Positions 1-11,168 of a stretch of DNA of 64,000 nt are shown piece after piece (the first letter of the stretch is position 1; the number at the start of each line of letters is the position of its first letter). This DNA is from Phanerochaete sordida. Taxonomy: Eukaryota > Basidiomycota > Agaricomycetes > Polyporales > Phanerochaetaceae. Under the pieces are notes generated by a model, which saw only the letters and a program-made list of their open reading frames with translations, did no database searches and had not been told where the DNA came from. A program made the position numbers and the translations under genes. The stretch lies in NCBI GenBank assembly GCA_019973155.2, contig BPQB01000018.1, positions 372,001-436,000 on the forward strand, in the 5' to 3' direction.

Positions 1-1103
1 AGCTCCCCCACCTATGGCGCCTAGCGCTGGCCGCGCGAATGCTTCTGCGACCGCCAACGCGGGCCATTCGCGAACCAATTCTGAGCCGCCACAGATGCCC
101 ATGGCGGGGCGCGTAGCGATTTCTGGACACCCTTCGACCCCTGCCCCCTCGAAGGCGCAGCAGCTGACTTCCCCGTCTGAAGAGCAACTTCTGATGACTC
201 CTTCCTCTCTCGCTGCGCCATCGCTAATGCTGAAGGGCGGCAACAGCACACAGCCATTCCCGTCCGCACGGAGCGCGTCGCAACAGCCTGTGAAGCCCAC
301 CTCGACGAAGGAGAAGGAGAGTTCACGCAAGAAGGGAGGACTGTTCGGCATGTTTCGCTCAAGATCGACTCCTGCTGCGCACGACGCACGAGTCGCGGAC
401 GCCCTCGCTGAGCCGCCTCAAGCAAAGCCGCGGCAGCGGACACGCTCCCAGAACACCATCAACGCTGTCGCGGCGTCGGTGCGCAACATCATCGCGCCTC
501 ACCCACAGCCGAGGGCCACCGTCCCGCCGCAGGCCACCCCCGAGCCGCCTGCATCCTCTACCCCCAGGACGTCCGGCGAGCGGACGCGGGCCCGTGCCGG
601 CAACGACTCCGAGTCGGTCAAGTCCAGGAACAGGCGGGAGCCGTCGCCGCCGGCCACGCTCTCGGCACCGCGCACCATGCGCGTTGCATCCGAACAGCCC
701 GCGCCCGCGGGCCTCAGCGCGAAGCCGTTCACGCCCTTCAAACTCGTTTCTGCAAGGCGGTATCGCACAGTGTCGGCCGCGTCGAACGAAGCCGACCATG
801 GTACGCAGGCGGTACGTCCTTCACATTCGCGCTGGTGTCGCTCGAACTAACGGTTTCCTGCAGACGAGCACGATCATCGGCGCAGAGTCCGCGAGGAGCT
901 CCACCGCTGGACGGCTCTCGCCACCGCTTCCGCAGAGAGATCCCAAGTCTGCGACGCAGGTCTGGATCAACCAGGAGGAAGCTGGGCTCCAAGACCGCGG
1001 AACGTGGCGGCGGCGCCGTCCCGGAGTTGTGTTCGACGTGAGCGAAGACTTTACTGACACGGAGACACATCCTAGTCGTAAATCAAGCAGGCGGCCTTCA
1101 TAG
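1..1103 (+). CDS. Low-complexity protein, C-terminal part (5' end outside window); possible GIN4-type kinase tail
   Basis: Two exons are visible: up to 811 and 864..1103, with a 52 bp intron (donor gtacgt, acceptor ctgcag, branch ctaac). The frame is already open at base 2, so the first in-window ATG at 14 need not be the true start. The protein is rich in Ser, Pro, Ala and basic residues, with a KKGGLFGMFRSRS-like basic patch near the start and a C-terminal RRRRPGVVFDV stretch followed by an acidic DTETHP tail. No catalytic domain lies in this part. From memory, basidiomycete CAMKL/GIN4-type septin-regulating kinases carry a similar C-terminal block (RTVSAAS, then a basic RPGVVFDV motif), so it may be the tail of such a kinase; this is a weak inference. 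It converges on the primase gene on the other strand. Confidence 0.6.
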
Positions 1104-2206
1104 TCCCACCTTCCCTCCATCGAGACTGGTGTATTTACATGACCACACACACTTCTTTCTCTTCGTCACCTTGCTCCCCTTGTCCGGCAGGCTTTGTGAT
1201 CACATCCTCTAGAACGCTCTTGTTACTTATGCTGTCGTGTCCTCGTATTTGCTGCGCTATCCATACTGTAATATTGTCAGGAGAGTGTATATTATGTTTG
1301 TCGTATATAGTGTAGCACTATCTATTCAGGGTGTTTTGCCGTCGAAGTGGCGAGTGCGCCGAGTGCGACAGGGCCGCGGTCAACAGGCGCTACGCCACCG
1401 CTCTGCGCACGGACCACTAGGCGCTAGCGCGGCCTGCCCTAAACTCACGTAGGTATAAAAACCCCTGCGCACCCTTCTGGTCTCCTCAGAACATACTCAG
1501 CTAGGATCTATTTTATAGAAACTAACTCGAGTCTCGCATGTTTACACATGCCACACCTTTCAAGTTCAGTCGATGACAATCGCGTCCGCCCGTCATACCG
1601 AGCACATGGCCCCGCCCTTCGGGTGCGGGGTCGCGAGGACGTTTGGCTTACCTCCTGTGTCGCGCCGGTTTCGGTCGCACGGGAGGTTCGCCAGCGGGTT
1701 GGACGTCAGTCTGATGGACTACCTTCACGGTGTGGCTTGTTATCTAGTTTGTACAAATATATTGCTGCCTTTGCCCAAACTCTCTGCTTGCTCTGCTCGT
1801 CGACTGCGAAGATCTTGCGAAGATGCCTTGACCGTGCGTGCTTGCGAATGATTTTCTCCGGTGCAAATTTTCCGCAGGCATCCTCAGCGGAGGCAGGGAA
1901 AATTTCTACTTATTGTGAACGGCGTCTGTTGACGCCACGAAGCTGATGGCTTCCGCTTTGGGAGAGGTTGTCCTGGTCCAGTGCTCACATGCACGTCAAT
2001 TCCAGACTCTTCCTCAGGACATAGGGATGGTTAGCGCCTTGCACAGAAGTATATGGCCGGGATGACTGGGATGAGTTCATGCCGACTGAGATTCATGACA
2101 GGAAAATCCAACACAATATAATTCATATTATTACACAACAGCAGTACAGCACAGCAATGACAGGTAGTGGTAGCAAAACATGCAGATTCTACAAGGCTAC
2201 AGATCC
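1104..2206. other. Intergenic, convergent gene ends; orphan TATA-like box
   Basis: The 3' ends of the partial gene on the left and the primase gene on the right face each other here. No conserved coding sequence is visible. A clean TATA-like sequence on the plus strand at about 1452-1460 (gtataaaaa) is followed only by short, unconvincing ORFs (largest 132 codons, 1548-1946). The stretch could hold 3' UTRs or a non-coding transcript. Confidence 0.5.
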
Positions 2207-4040
2207 TCAGCTCATGGTGATATCTCCATCCGCTTCTTCCTTGATCTTCTTCTCCAGCTCCCTGCTCCGCGCAGCGTACTGGTTCGGATGTGTGACGCTC
2301 TCACCGCCACCGACGCCCTCGCCCTTGCGCACGCCCTCGGCTGCGTGCGTGATCTCGAAGACGCGCGTGCACGCGACGTGGTAGTGACCCGACTTCACCT
2401 GCGCGACGATCTCGGGCAGATCCTTGACGGTGAGGCCTTGGCTCGAGTACATGGACAGCAGGGCGGTCTGCAGATTGTCGAGAGAGAAGTGACGGTACGG
2501 GCAGCCGTGGGAGTCTTGCGGGCCAGGCTGGTCGCTCAGGAGGATCTGCTGGCAGCTGTGCGTCCGTGGTAAGTGTCTCGATCACGACACGGCAATGGGT
2601 CGGCGCGTACCTCTTCGCGGCGTAGTTTGCTCGCTTCCCCTCGAGACCGTACGAATGGCGGATGTTGTACTTGTACTCCTTGTTGAATTTGTCGTCCGTC
2701 ATGCCGCTGAAGGAACGTCGCCAGAACGCGAGCGCCTCTTCGATTGACAGGCCAAGGACCTTCGAGACGAAGAATTGATCAGTGCTCGCATGCAGGAACA
2801 TCGACGAAGATCACCGACCTTCAGGAACAGGCCGTACTGCAATCGGCCGAAGTGCTTTAAGTGTTTGTCGCGCTTCAACGTGTCGTGCAGGTGGCGCATA
2901 CACATCGGGAAGTGTTTCCGCGCGAGCTCATCAATCATCTCGGCAGTAATTTCGTCGCCGTTGGCTGCTGTTGTGGCGGACGCCCACTCGGAGGATACGC
3001 CTGCAAGGAAGCCTTGGGAGAGGTTGTCAAGGAGAGGGACTATACGAGTGTCTTCGTCTAGCCGGGGGAGATGTTTCAGGGTCACCTATTGAGGAGAAGT
3101 GGTGAGAACAGGTGCAATAGCAGAGGAGGTCGGGACGTACTAGCAGCGCGTTCTCCAGGTTGCGCTGGAACTCCTCGTAAACGATGCTTGCCTGCTCTTT
3201 GGAAGGTACATACGCCATGCCGTGCCTTAAGAATACCTTCCGCTTTTCAATCAGATCCGGCACGCGTGTCCAATGCACCTTGTAGACCGTCAGCACATAT
3301 TCAGCGCTGAAGTCTCGCCACAGTACCTTGCAGTATTTCTCCTTTTCGAGGTCTACCTGGTCCTTGGGAGGCAAATATGTCGATGCTGCTGCTTTGAGCT
3401 GCTCTGCATACTGCTCTACCTCATCTTTCATGACCTGCAGGTGCCGTCAGAGGTCGCCCATCGCCATATACCACGTACTCACAGGTGTCCAGCTGAATTG
3501 GCGCGATTGCAGGAAGTCTTCTCTTTCTTTGCGGTCATCGTCCTCAAACCGAATTCTGAACAGCGTTGTCTCTGCCTTCACGAAACGCCGCCGTAGTTCC
3601 TCTCTGCGTACAGCTCAAGGTCCAGGTCGCAGCGAGCACACTATTTGCACTCACGAGCGACAGAACGCCAGCCTCAGCACGAAGTGTCCGATGTGATCCT
3701 TCCTTCTCTGCGAGTCCACGTCCTGGAGTGTCGCTGACGACGCGTCCAGATGAAGATACTTCTTGCATTGCTCGAGGGTGTACTTCTTGAGCTCGTCCCA
3801 TGGCCGGTTCCGCGCATACGAGGACTCGATTTCGGCAAGGATGCGCAGCCGGTCCAGTGCACATATCTCAAACTCCTCTATGGTAATTTCTCCCTGAGGT
3901 GGCTGATCGTAGCTACCGGAGGCACGTTAGATGAGCGGACACAGGACGCGACGGGAAACGCACAAGTTGAGGCGGTGGGGGTATCGGAGTGGTGAGTGCT
4001 TCTCGACCTCGACGGCAACCCTTTTCCTCGCGCGGAGCAT
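2207..4040 (-). CDS. PRI2: DNA primase large subunit (p58)
   Basis: Seven exons in transcript order: 4040-3964, 3912-3655, 3603-3483, 3434-3141, 3085-2819, 2759-2611, 2555-2207, giving 504 aa, close to human PRIM2 (509). The protein is the iron-sulfur subunit of the DNA polymerase alpha-primase complex and helps start RNA primers at origins and on the lagging strand in the nucleus. The four cluster cysteines expected for the family are at C312, C391, C408 and C452, in the contexts FPMCMRH, SCQQIL, HGCPYRH and VACTRVFE. The blocks YPHRLNFYDQPP, RRKDHIGHFVLRLA and KEYKYNIRHSYG(L)EGKR match conserved p58 segments. Introns are 48-59 bp. The gene is divergent from the phosphatidylserine synthase gene and shares a 633 bp spacer with it. 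Confidence 0.95.
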
Positions 4041-4673
4041 GGCGACTTAGCAGATCGAGTAGGCAAAGAGAGACGTTGCGGGGCGTGTAGAGGGTATGGT
4101 AGGAGGTCGAGTTTGGGACCGGTTGATAGACGCGACGGTCACGAGAAAGAGATGTGACATAACGCGTCCGATTACTCGTGACGATGTGACAGAAACGACC
4201 GCGCTTTCACGACTCCGCGACAGAAATATGACAGAAGCGGAGGTCTCCAGTGACCCCAGGAAACGTACAAGAAGTGCTGCGCACACATCCTGTCCAAATC
4301 CGATGCGCACAGGCCACCTTGAACGTTGGGCTGCGGCTAGTAACTCGAGGGAGGGGCATGTTATAGGTTCCCGCCGCGTTAGCCCGAAGGAAAATTTTAG
4401 ACGTAGCCGGCAGGCGGTGTGAAACGAGCCTGGAACCGCGTCCTATGCCCGCTGGAGGCGGTAGAGAGGAGAACGCGGTGCGACAAAGGGCAAAGCGCAC
4501 GGCGTGGGGTGAGGCGCCTCGGCGAACGGCCAATGAGAGAAGACCCTAACCCGAGGGGATAATGCGTCAAGGCCAGAGTCGCGTGCCTGTGATTGCTGTG
4601 GCAGCTCTACTCCACGTACCGTTTGCGCACGACTTTTCACGACTTGACGAACGACCACCACCACCTCGAACCA
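4041..4673. promoter_or_regulatory. Divergent promoter region between PRI2 and CHO1
   Basis: A 633 bp non-coding spacer separates the start codons of the primase subunit (minus) and phosphatidylserine synthase (plus). No TATA box of note and no convincing ORF are visible. Its role as a shared promoter is inferred from gene orientation only. Confidence 0.5.
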
Positions 4674-5525
4674 ATGAGTCAACGCAAAACAAAGCAAAAC
4701 GGCGAGAGCCGCGAGGCCGCTGCCGGCGACCTCCTCGACACAGCCAAAATCGCCGCGCTCCAGCAGTACAGGGACACGGAGGGTCATTTCTCGCTCGTCC
4801 GGTACGCCCCCTTTCCGACGCGCAGTATCGTCCAACAGCTCACGTTCGGCTTGTCTCTAGTAATTTCCGCCTCGCAGACTTGGTCACTATCGCGAACGGC
4901 ATATGTGGTTCGCTGTCTGTCTTCATGTCGGCCAAATACCTGCTGTCGGCGGATGAGGACTACCTATGGACTGCCCTCATCTTGCCCGTCGCTGGCCTCA
5001 TGTTCGACTTCATGGACGGCAAAGTTGCACGTTGGAGAAAGGAGAGCAGCATGTTGGGACAAGAGCTGGACAGCCTTGCCGACCTCGTACGTCACACCTC
5101 GTCATCGTGCTGCGAGAACCAGGTTAACGTCCACCTAGATCTCCTTTGGAGTTGCCCCTGCTCTGCTTGCATTTGCCGTTGGCCTGCGAACGTACCTCGA
5201 CACCATTGTCCTCACCGGCTTCATCTGCTGCGGCCTTGCGCGGCTAGCTCGCTTCAATGCCACAGTCGCGCTCGTCCCGAAAGATGCTACGGGCAAGGCA
5301 CAGTACTTCGAAGGCCTTCCCATCCCGTCGTCGCTCGCACTCGTCTCGGTCTTGATGTACTGGACAAAGCAGGGTTGGATTGAGGGCAAGCAGGGCATCC
5401 CGGGAGGCACGCTGACGCTGTGGGGCAAGGCTGGCGGAGACGGCGACCTGCACCTGATCAGCGTCGTCTTCGGATGCTGGGCCGCGGCGATGGTGAGCAA
5501 GACTCTGCGGGTGCCGAAGCCCTGA
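4674..5525 (+). CDS. CHO1: CDP-diacylglycerol-serine O-phosphatidyltransferase (phosphatidylserine synthase)
   Basis: Three exons, 4674-4801, 4861-5086 and 5139-5525, encode 246 aa. The enzyme joins serine to CDP-diacylglycerol to make phosphatidylserine in the ER membrane, the entry to the fungal PS-PE-PC route. The CDP-alcohol phosphatidyltransferase signature D-G-x2-A-R-x8-G-x3-D-x3-D is complete at D95, G96, A99, R100, G109, D113 and D117. The N-terminal block HFSLVRNFRLADLVT and the following hydrophobic segments are typical of fungal PS synthase. The start is the first ATG in the frame compatible with the splice at 4801; the N terminus before it is hydrophilic, as expected. Introns are 59 and 52 bp. 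The gene is followed 222 bp later, same strand, by NSE1. Confidence 0.95.
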
Positions 5526-5747
5526 GCGGGGGAGGGGCGATCTACCGTTTGTTTACGATACCACGGGACGTTCTGCTTCGCGTCTGGTGTATGGATTCAC
5601 GGACGAAACGACCAGTCGCCACCATTCTTATATTTAACGAATTAATGCACAATAATGCTCTAACCCGGCGCTTGTTACATGCGCGCGACGCGACGCGTGA
5701 AATGAGTCCTGCTCTGAACCACGACCTCCCTCGGCCTCGCTCACGAC

Positions 5748-7062
5748 ATGGCGTCCTCAAACGATGTGCAACGCCTATATCTTCAGGCCATTATGTCACG
5801 GAGATTTCTTTCTCAAAAGCTGGCAGCGCAAATATGGTACAAATGCGTCGAGGCTGTCAAAGGTGCTCCTCACACGCGCTCTTCACCGCGTTCTTCATGT
5901 CTGACTGGAGAGCACAGCCGTGGACGAAACCCTTGACATAGACTATGGCGAAGACAGAGCCTCGTGGGACGCGTGGGTCACCAAGATCAACGCAGCACTC
6001 AACCCCCTAGACCTCGAGTTTGCCCACACCATTGATGAGCCGACGGGAAAGGACATGTATGCTATCGTACGTCGGGATTGCTCGCGTTGTTTGCCAGTGC
6101 TCATAACCTTCCCTTGCAGGTCAACCGAAAGAGTGATGAGATAGCACAGCTAGCGACCGAATACCAGATTGCTGAGATCACGTACTTCAAGGCCATCGTA
6201 AGCTACTTCGCGCTTCATGCTCCGAAGTGCTGCTCACCGTTCTCTCCGTTCACAGCTCGAGCAGATTATGCTTGCACCCAATGAATCCTACTGCGTTTCG
6301 TCTCTGGCTGCGCTGCGGGAAGTCAGCCACTTGAAGTCGACAATGACCAAAACCCAGGCAGAGCGCGTGCTTGGAAGCTTTGTGGCCCGCGGCTGGCTGG
6401 TCAAGAGCAAGTGAGTTGGTTGTTTCCATCCCCTCAGACATACACACTGACTCCTGTCATGCAGCAAAGGACGCTACTCACTCGCCACGCGGGCCATCCT
6501 CGAGCTCCAACCCTACCTACGCTCGACATACCCCGACGAAGTGCTCGAATGCACGATATGCATGGAGGTGCGTCTGCTGCAGCTGTCCGAAAAACCGCAT
6601 TCTTGCTAACCCTAAGCTCCACAGATGGTCACGTCGGGCATCGCCTGCCCCACACAGGCATGCAAAATCCGGTTCCACACGCACTGCTACACCGGCTACC
6701 GCAGGCTGCACGCGCACTGCCCGGCGTGCGGCGGCACCTGGGGCGCCGCGGACGACCAGAGCAAGATGGGCCGGGTCGGCGAGCGCGCGTTCCGCGACGG
6801 CCAGGAGAACCGTGGGCGCAGGGTGCGCCGCAGCGCGGACGACGACGAAGAGGACGAAGAGGACGAGGAGGAGCAGGAGGATGAGAGGGAGCAGAGCCAG
6901 GCCAGTCAGCCGGTCGCTGTAAAGAAGGAGAAGAAGGGCAAGGGGAAGAAGAAGGTCATAGAGAGCGACGAGGAAGAAGAGGAAGAAGAAGCCGATGCCG
7001 ACGAGCAGGACGAGGAGTCTCCGCCGCCAAGGACGCAAGGGAAGCGCAAAAGTCGACGGTGA
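5748..7062 (+). CDS. NSE1: SMC5/6 complex subunit Nse1, RING-like E3 ligase
   Basis: Six exons, 5748-5862, 5918-6066, 6120-6197, 6256-6410, 6465-6567 and 6625-7062, encode 345 aa. Nse1 is the RING subunit of the SMC5/6 complex and acts with Nse3 and Nse4 in DNA repair and chromosome segregation. The N-terminal block starting NDVQRLYLQAIMSRRFLS and the winged-helix part (ESYCVSSLAALREVSHLK) fit the family. The variant C4HC3 RING ligands are C195, C198, C208, C213, H218 or H220, C221, C232 and C235. After the RING, about 100 residues form a charged tail: first acidic DDDEEDEEDEE runs, then a mixed KKEKKGKGKKK and EEEEEEE tail, longer than in yeast Nse1. It converges on the AAA ATPase gene with a 162 bp gap. 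Confidence 0.92.
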
Positions 7063-7224
7063 CCACCTTCGTTCATTTTTCACTCCCTTCCTTCTCTCGT
7101 CTTCTTGTGCTTTTTTGTCAGTTTTCGTCACGATTACTCGTCTTACAGTATTATATGAGCAGTGATTACATTTGCCCGGGTCTAAAGCAATATAGTCTAT
7201 CGATACATGCAGCACAAGGCCACG

Positions 7225-10200
7225 CTACCGCGCGCCCGCACCGTCCGCGGTCGTCGCTCCCGCCTTCTTCCCGTCTGCGCTCGGGTCCGCGACCTTCCCC
7301 TCGGCGTCGCCATCGAGAGGCCTGGGGATGAACCCGAACTTCCCCTTGCCCCACACAGACTTGTGCTTCCGGTCCTTCCTGCCCTCGCCGAACTCCTCGT
7401 TCCACTTGCGCAGATCCGCGAGCGAACCGAGGGCCTCGGAAGAAGACGGTGTGATCTCCGTGAGCGCAGTCGTGAAGTTGTGCCATTGCAGGACCCGCGG
7501 AGGAGCCGGGGGCTCCTCTGTCTTCGCCTCTGCGTCCGGCGCGGGTGCTTCCTCAACGGCTGCTGGAGAAGCGTTGGCGGCCGAGGACGAAGAATCCGTC
7601 GCTGCGGTCGAAGCTGATGTAGTATCAGAAGTGCTCGGGGTCTCCGGTGTGGTGGCGGTGGTGTCAGCGTTCAACTGCGGTTCACTTGCAGTGGTGGTGG
7701 TCAACGGCTCTGCTGGAATGCTTGGGGTAGCAGCCGTAGCCTCCGCAGTTGCTGCGTCGACGGTCGGCGCGGAAGCAGGCTTGCCTGGGCGCCATGGCAC
7801 TTCCACCCGTTCCTTCACGGCATCGAGAGCAGCAGACACGCAGAGATCTACGATATTCGGTTAGTCAACTAGCTATAAAGGATAGACGACTAGCACGTAC
7901 TCTTGAGATCCGAGCCAGAGAAGCTCTCGGTCTTCTTAGCCAGCTGCTTCAGATCAACGTCTGCCGCAAACTTCTCATCCCGAAGAAGGATCTTGAGGAT
8001 CTCTGCAGAGCAACGGTGAGCACGTAAAGATGTGCGAGTGACGCGGCATGCAAACCTTCTCGCTCCTTTTCGCCCGGCAGGTCGACGAGCAGCCTTCGGG
8101 GGAGCCGCCGGAGGATGGCATCGTCGAGATCGAACGGCCGGTTCGTCGCGCCGATGACGATGATGTTGTCATCCTTGCTCGACCGGAGTCCGTCCATCTC
8201 CTGCATGAACTCCGTGAGCACGCCACGGTGTGCGATCGCGCCGCCCGACTCGCGCGCCGACGAGCGGGCGCCGAAGAGTGCGTCGATTTCGTCGATGAAG
8301 AGCACGCACGGCGAGAGCCGCCGCGCCAGGGAGAAGACCGCCTTGACAAGCTTCTCACCTTCGCCGACATACTGCGGAGATGAATGCGGTCAGATTACGT
8401 GCCGTCGCGACAGGTGAATGGTTACGTACCATGTCCATGACATCTGACGGAGAGACAGCAAGCATGCGACAGCCAGCCTCCTTCGCCAATGCACGCACGA
8501 CGAGAGTCTTACCCGTGCCCGGCGGACCGAAGAGCAGACATCCCGTCATGGAATGCTCCTTCAGAATACCATGCTGGAAGGCAGATGGATGCAACAGGGG
8601 TAGCGAGACTATGGTCCGTACAGAGTCAATAGTCTTTGGCGGTAGGTGCACATGTGAGAACGTAGTCGTGATCGTTGCTGGAACCATAGATCAGCTCACT
8701 CTTGACATCCTGAGAGAACCGCTTTGAGCACTTACCGGTGTCGACGATGCATCCCAGCAATCTTTGTTCGTGCTGGTCAAGGTCGGGGTCCCGCTTAAGG
8801 CGTTCAATCACCTCATCTACCGGTTCCTCCTTTTCCTCCTCCGCCGGCTTCTCTGGGTCTGTCTGAATCTTCGGCGTCGAATGTTGCACCCACGCTTTCC
8901 GGAGGTCGCGGATGGCCTTGTGCGCAGACCACGCGTCGAAGACGGAGGGCCAGTCAACCGGTACAGGCTCTAGAGTAGCCTTCGCAGACAGCGTCGTGTC
9001 CTTCGCCCGCTCCGCGATCGCTTTGCCGACTGCGCGGTCGGCAATTTTCCGCACGTTGGACCATACCTCCACCGTCCGCCCCCACTCTTCCCATATCCGC
9101 CGCGCAGCAGGCTTCACTTCCGTGCTCCCCTCCTTGCTCTCCTCTTCACGCGGCTCGTCCGGCCGGGGATGCATCGGCGGCAGCGTGCCGCCGACCGATG
9201 CGACGCCCATGCGGATCGTGAGCTCGTTGATCTCCCGACGCCTGTCTACGCGGCACGCCTTCTCCGTGAGAAGCGAGCGCGTCGCGGGCACGATGAACGA
9301 GGTGCGGTAGAACCGCGTGGTCTTCTCCCCTTCGGGCGCGCTGCTACGCCCGGGCGGTACGCGTCCGCTGAGGGCTTGCACAAGGGAGGAAAGCCCGGGG
9401 CCAGCGTCCTGGTCGCCTCCGCCCAAGACAACGACGCCAGTGCCGCGCGACTCTTCGCCCTCGGCGGTGACCGCGAGCTGAGGGAGCTCTTCCAGCAAGG
9501 TCGGGTCGCCGCGTTCCCATCTCCGCAAACGCTCCTTGAGACGACGTTCCCTCGCCTTCTCCGATGCGTCGTCTTCGCTGAAGTCTGACTTGCTGGGCCT
9601 TGGAACAGACGCAGACACGCCGATGTTCTGGCGGCTCATGAGGTAGCTCAGCAGTCCTGGGGATGGACCAGAGCCGGTGCCACCTACCGCTCCCGCATTT
9701 GGGATTATAGGCGGCGTGATGCCGAAGACAATGGTTGTGGGACTGTACACTGGGGACGACGGCCGTTGAAGCGGTCCTTGCCGCCGCGAGCGGACAGCAG
9801 CCAGCAGGGCGGGGTACCACGACGAGGATGTGGCGGATAGGGTGGTGAAATCACGGACGTAGATAATCCGTGGTGGACGTGCGCTGGGTTCTGTCGATGA
9901 TTCAGAGGTGGGGGATGGCGTGTTAATGAGCTCGTCGAAGAATCCCTTGACTTTCACCATGGAAGTCGCAGACTTGCGTGGTGACGAGGTTACCGCGCGA
10001 GACCGTGTATTTGACGGAGTAAGAACATGAAGCGTGACGGAAGAGGGCCGATACGAGTCGTCGTCGTCGTCGTCTTCCTCCTCCATCGTTGAGCTCGAGG
10101 GCCGGCCAGAGGTGGGCGAGGTTACGTGGAGAGGGTTGTTCGGCAGCTGTACAACGGAGGCAGCTGTGGTGGCGTCAGCAGCAGCCCTACACAGACGTAA

Positions 10201-10899
10201 ACTTGGCAGCGCACCCTTGCCAAAATGCCCGCACTCCCCCGCCGCCAGGTGGACCGCGTCGAGGACGACGACCTCCGCGCCGGCCTGTCGTGCGAGCTCG
10301 CGGACGGTCGCGTCGACGATGTAGTCGCCGCCCTCGATGGGGCAGTAGAGCGCGAGGGTGGGCTCGACCGGCGGGCCTGCGGGGGACGCGTAAGCAGCTC
10401 GGTGTTGAGTCTGGGGGTGCAGCGTAATGTACAAGTTGGTGAGCACCTCGTTCAAGAGCTCTGGGGGAGGCAGCGCGGTGTTCGGGGCGGACGTGGCCCC
10501 GTCGGCGGGCACGTCGAGCGCAGGGGCGTCCTGCGGCAGCCAGAGGATGTCCAGCCCGTTGGGCAGACCCTCCGTAGGCGGTGACGAATCGGCGTCCTTC
10601 ACCGAGGCTGCTCGCCGTCGCTTGGGCTTGTCCGCATCTTCAGATGGCGGCTCAGCGGGGTCGGACGGAGTGCCAGACGTAAGGGCTCGTGTGTCTTCGT
10701 CCTGTGCATCAGATTCGGCCTCTGCGGGGGCGATGGTCGTCGAGGACGACAGACGTTTTGAGAGTTGGGGAGCGGTAGCACGAGCAGGGTCCTTGCGTGG
10801 GTATCGGGCAACGCGGGTTGACGAGATGAGAGCACGATGTGGAAGAGACGGATGCTTGATCAATGTCCGCGTCCTGCGCAATACAAGTTGAGACCGCAT
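7225..10899 (-). CDS. AAA ATPase of the Msp1/spastin-like clade with mitochondrial presequence and long N-terminal region
   Basis: Five exons, 10899-8736, 8677-8430, 8371-8056, 8002-7901 and 7847-7225, encode 1150 aa. The single AAA module has Walker A GPPGTGKT at 772-779, Walker B VLFIDEID at 827-834, sensor GATNRP and the arginine pair in ILRRLPRR. The pattern is closest to the meiotic/Msp1 clade (LLGCIVD...[13 protein letters not shown] before Walker [14 protein letters not shown] after it). The first 50 residues are Arg/Ser/Leu-rich without acids, as in a mitochondrial presequence. About 670 residues of N-terminal sequence precede the ATPase, including a conserved-looking fold ([35 protein letters not shown]), acidic DDDDDD runs and Ser-rich linkers. 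The C terminus is an Ala/Thr/Pro-rich linker followed by a short block ([20 protein letters not shown]). A function in mitochondrial protein quality control is an inference. Confidence 0.88.
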
Positions 10900-11168
10900 T
10901 CAAGGCGTTAGAAGTCGCCGAGCCTGACAGCAACGAGGGTGAAGTCAAGCAGACAAAAGCCGGCGGCTGCTCTCAAACTCTGGGAGAATGAACTCCGGGA
11001 CAGACGCCCGATGTGATTACAGAGGACACGGACAGCCCGCAGGAATTATGCGTTAACATTACAGACAGGACAGCACGTAGGGTAACAGTAAGCAATATAT
11101 GTCTATCAGCCTCGCAGACGTGTGATAGGGACGAGAAGAAGAGCCAATAGTACTTCGCTTCGCCTCGC

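Noticed and set aside
8626..8735. Read-through of the AAA gene first exon to a stop at 8626
   Set aside because: The tail after DTG is not conserved, while splicing at 8736 leads into the conserved [10 protein letters not shown] segment and the ATPase domain.
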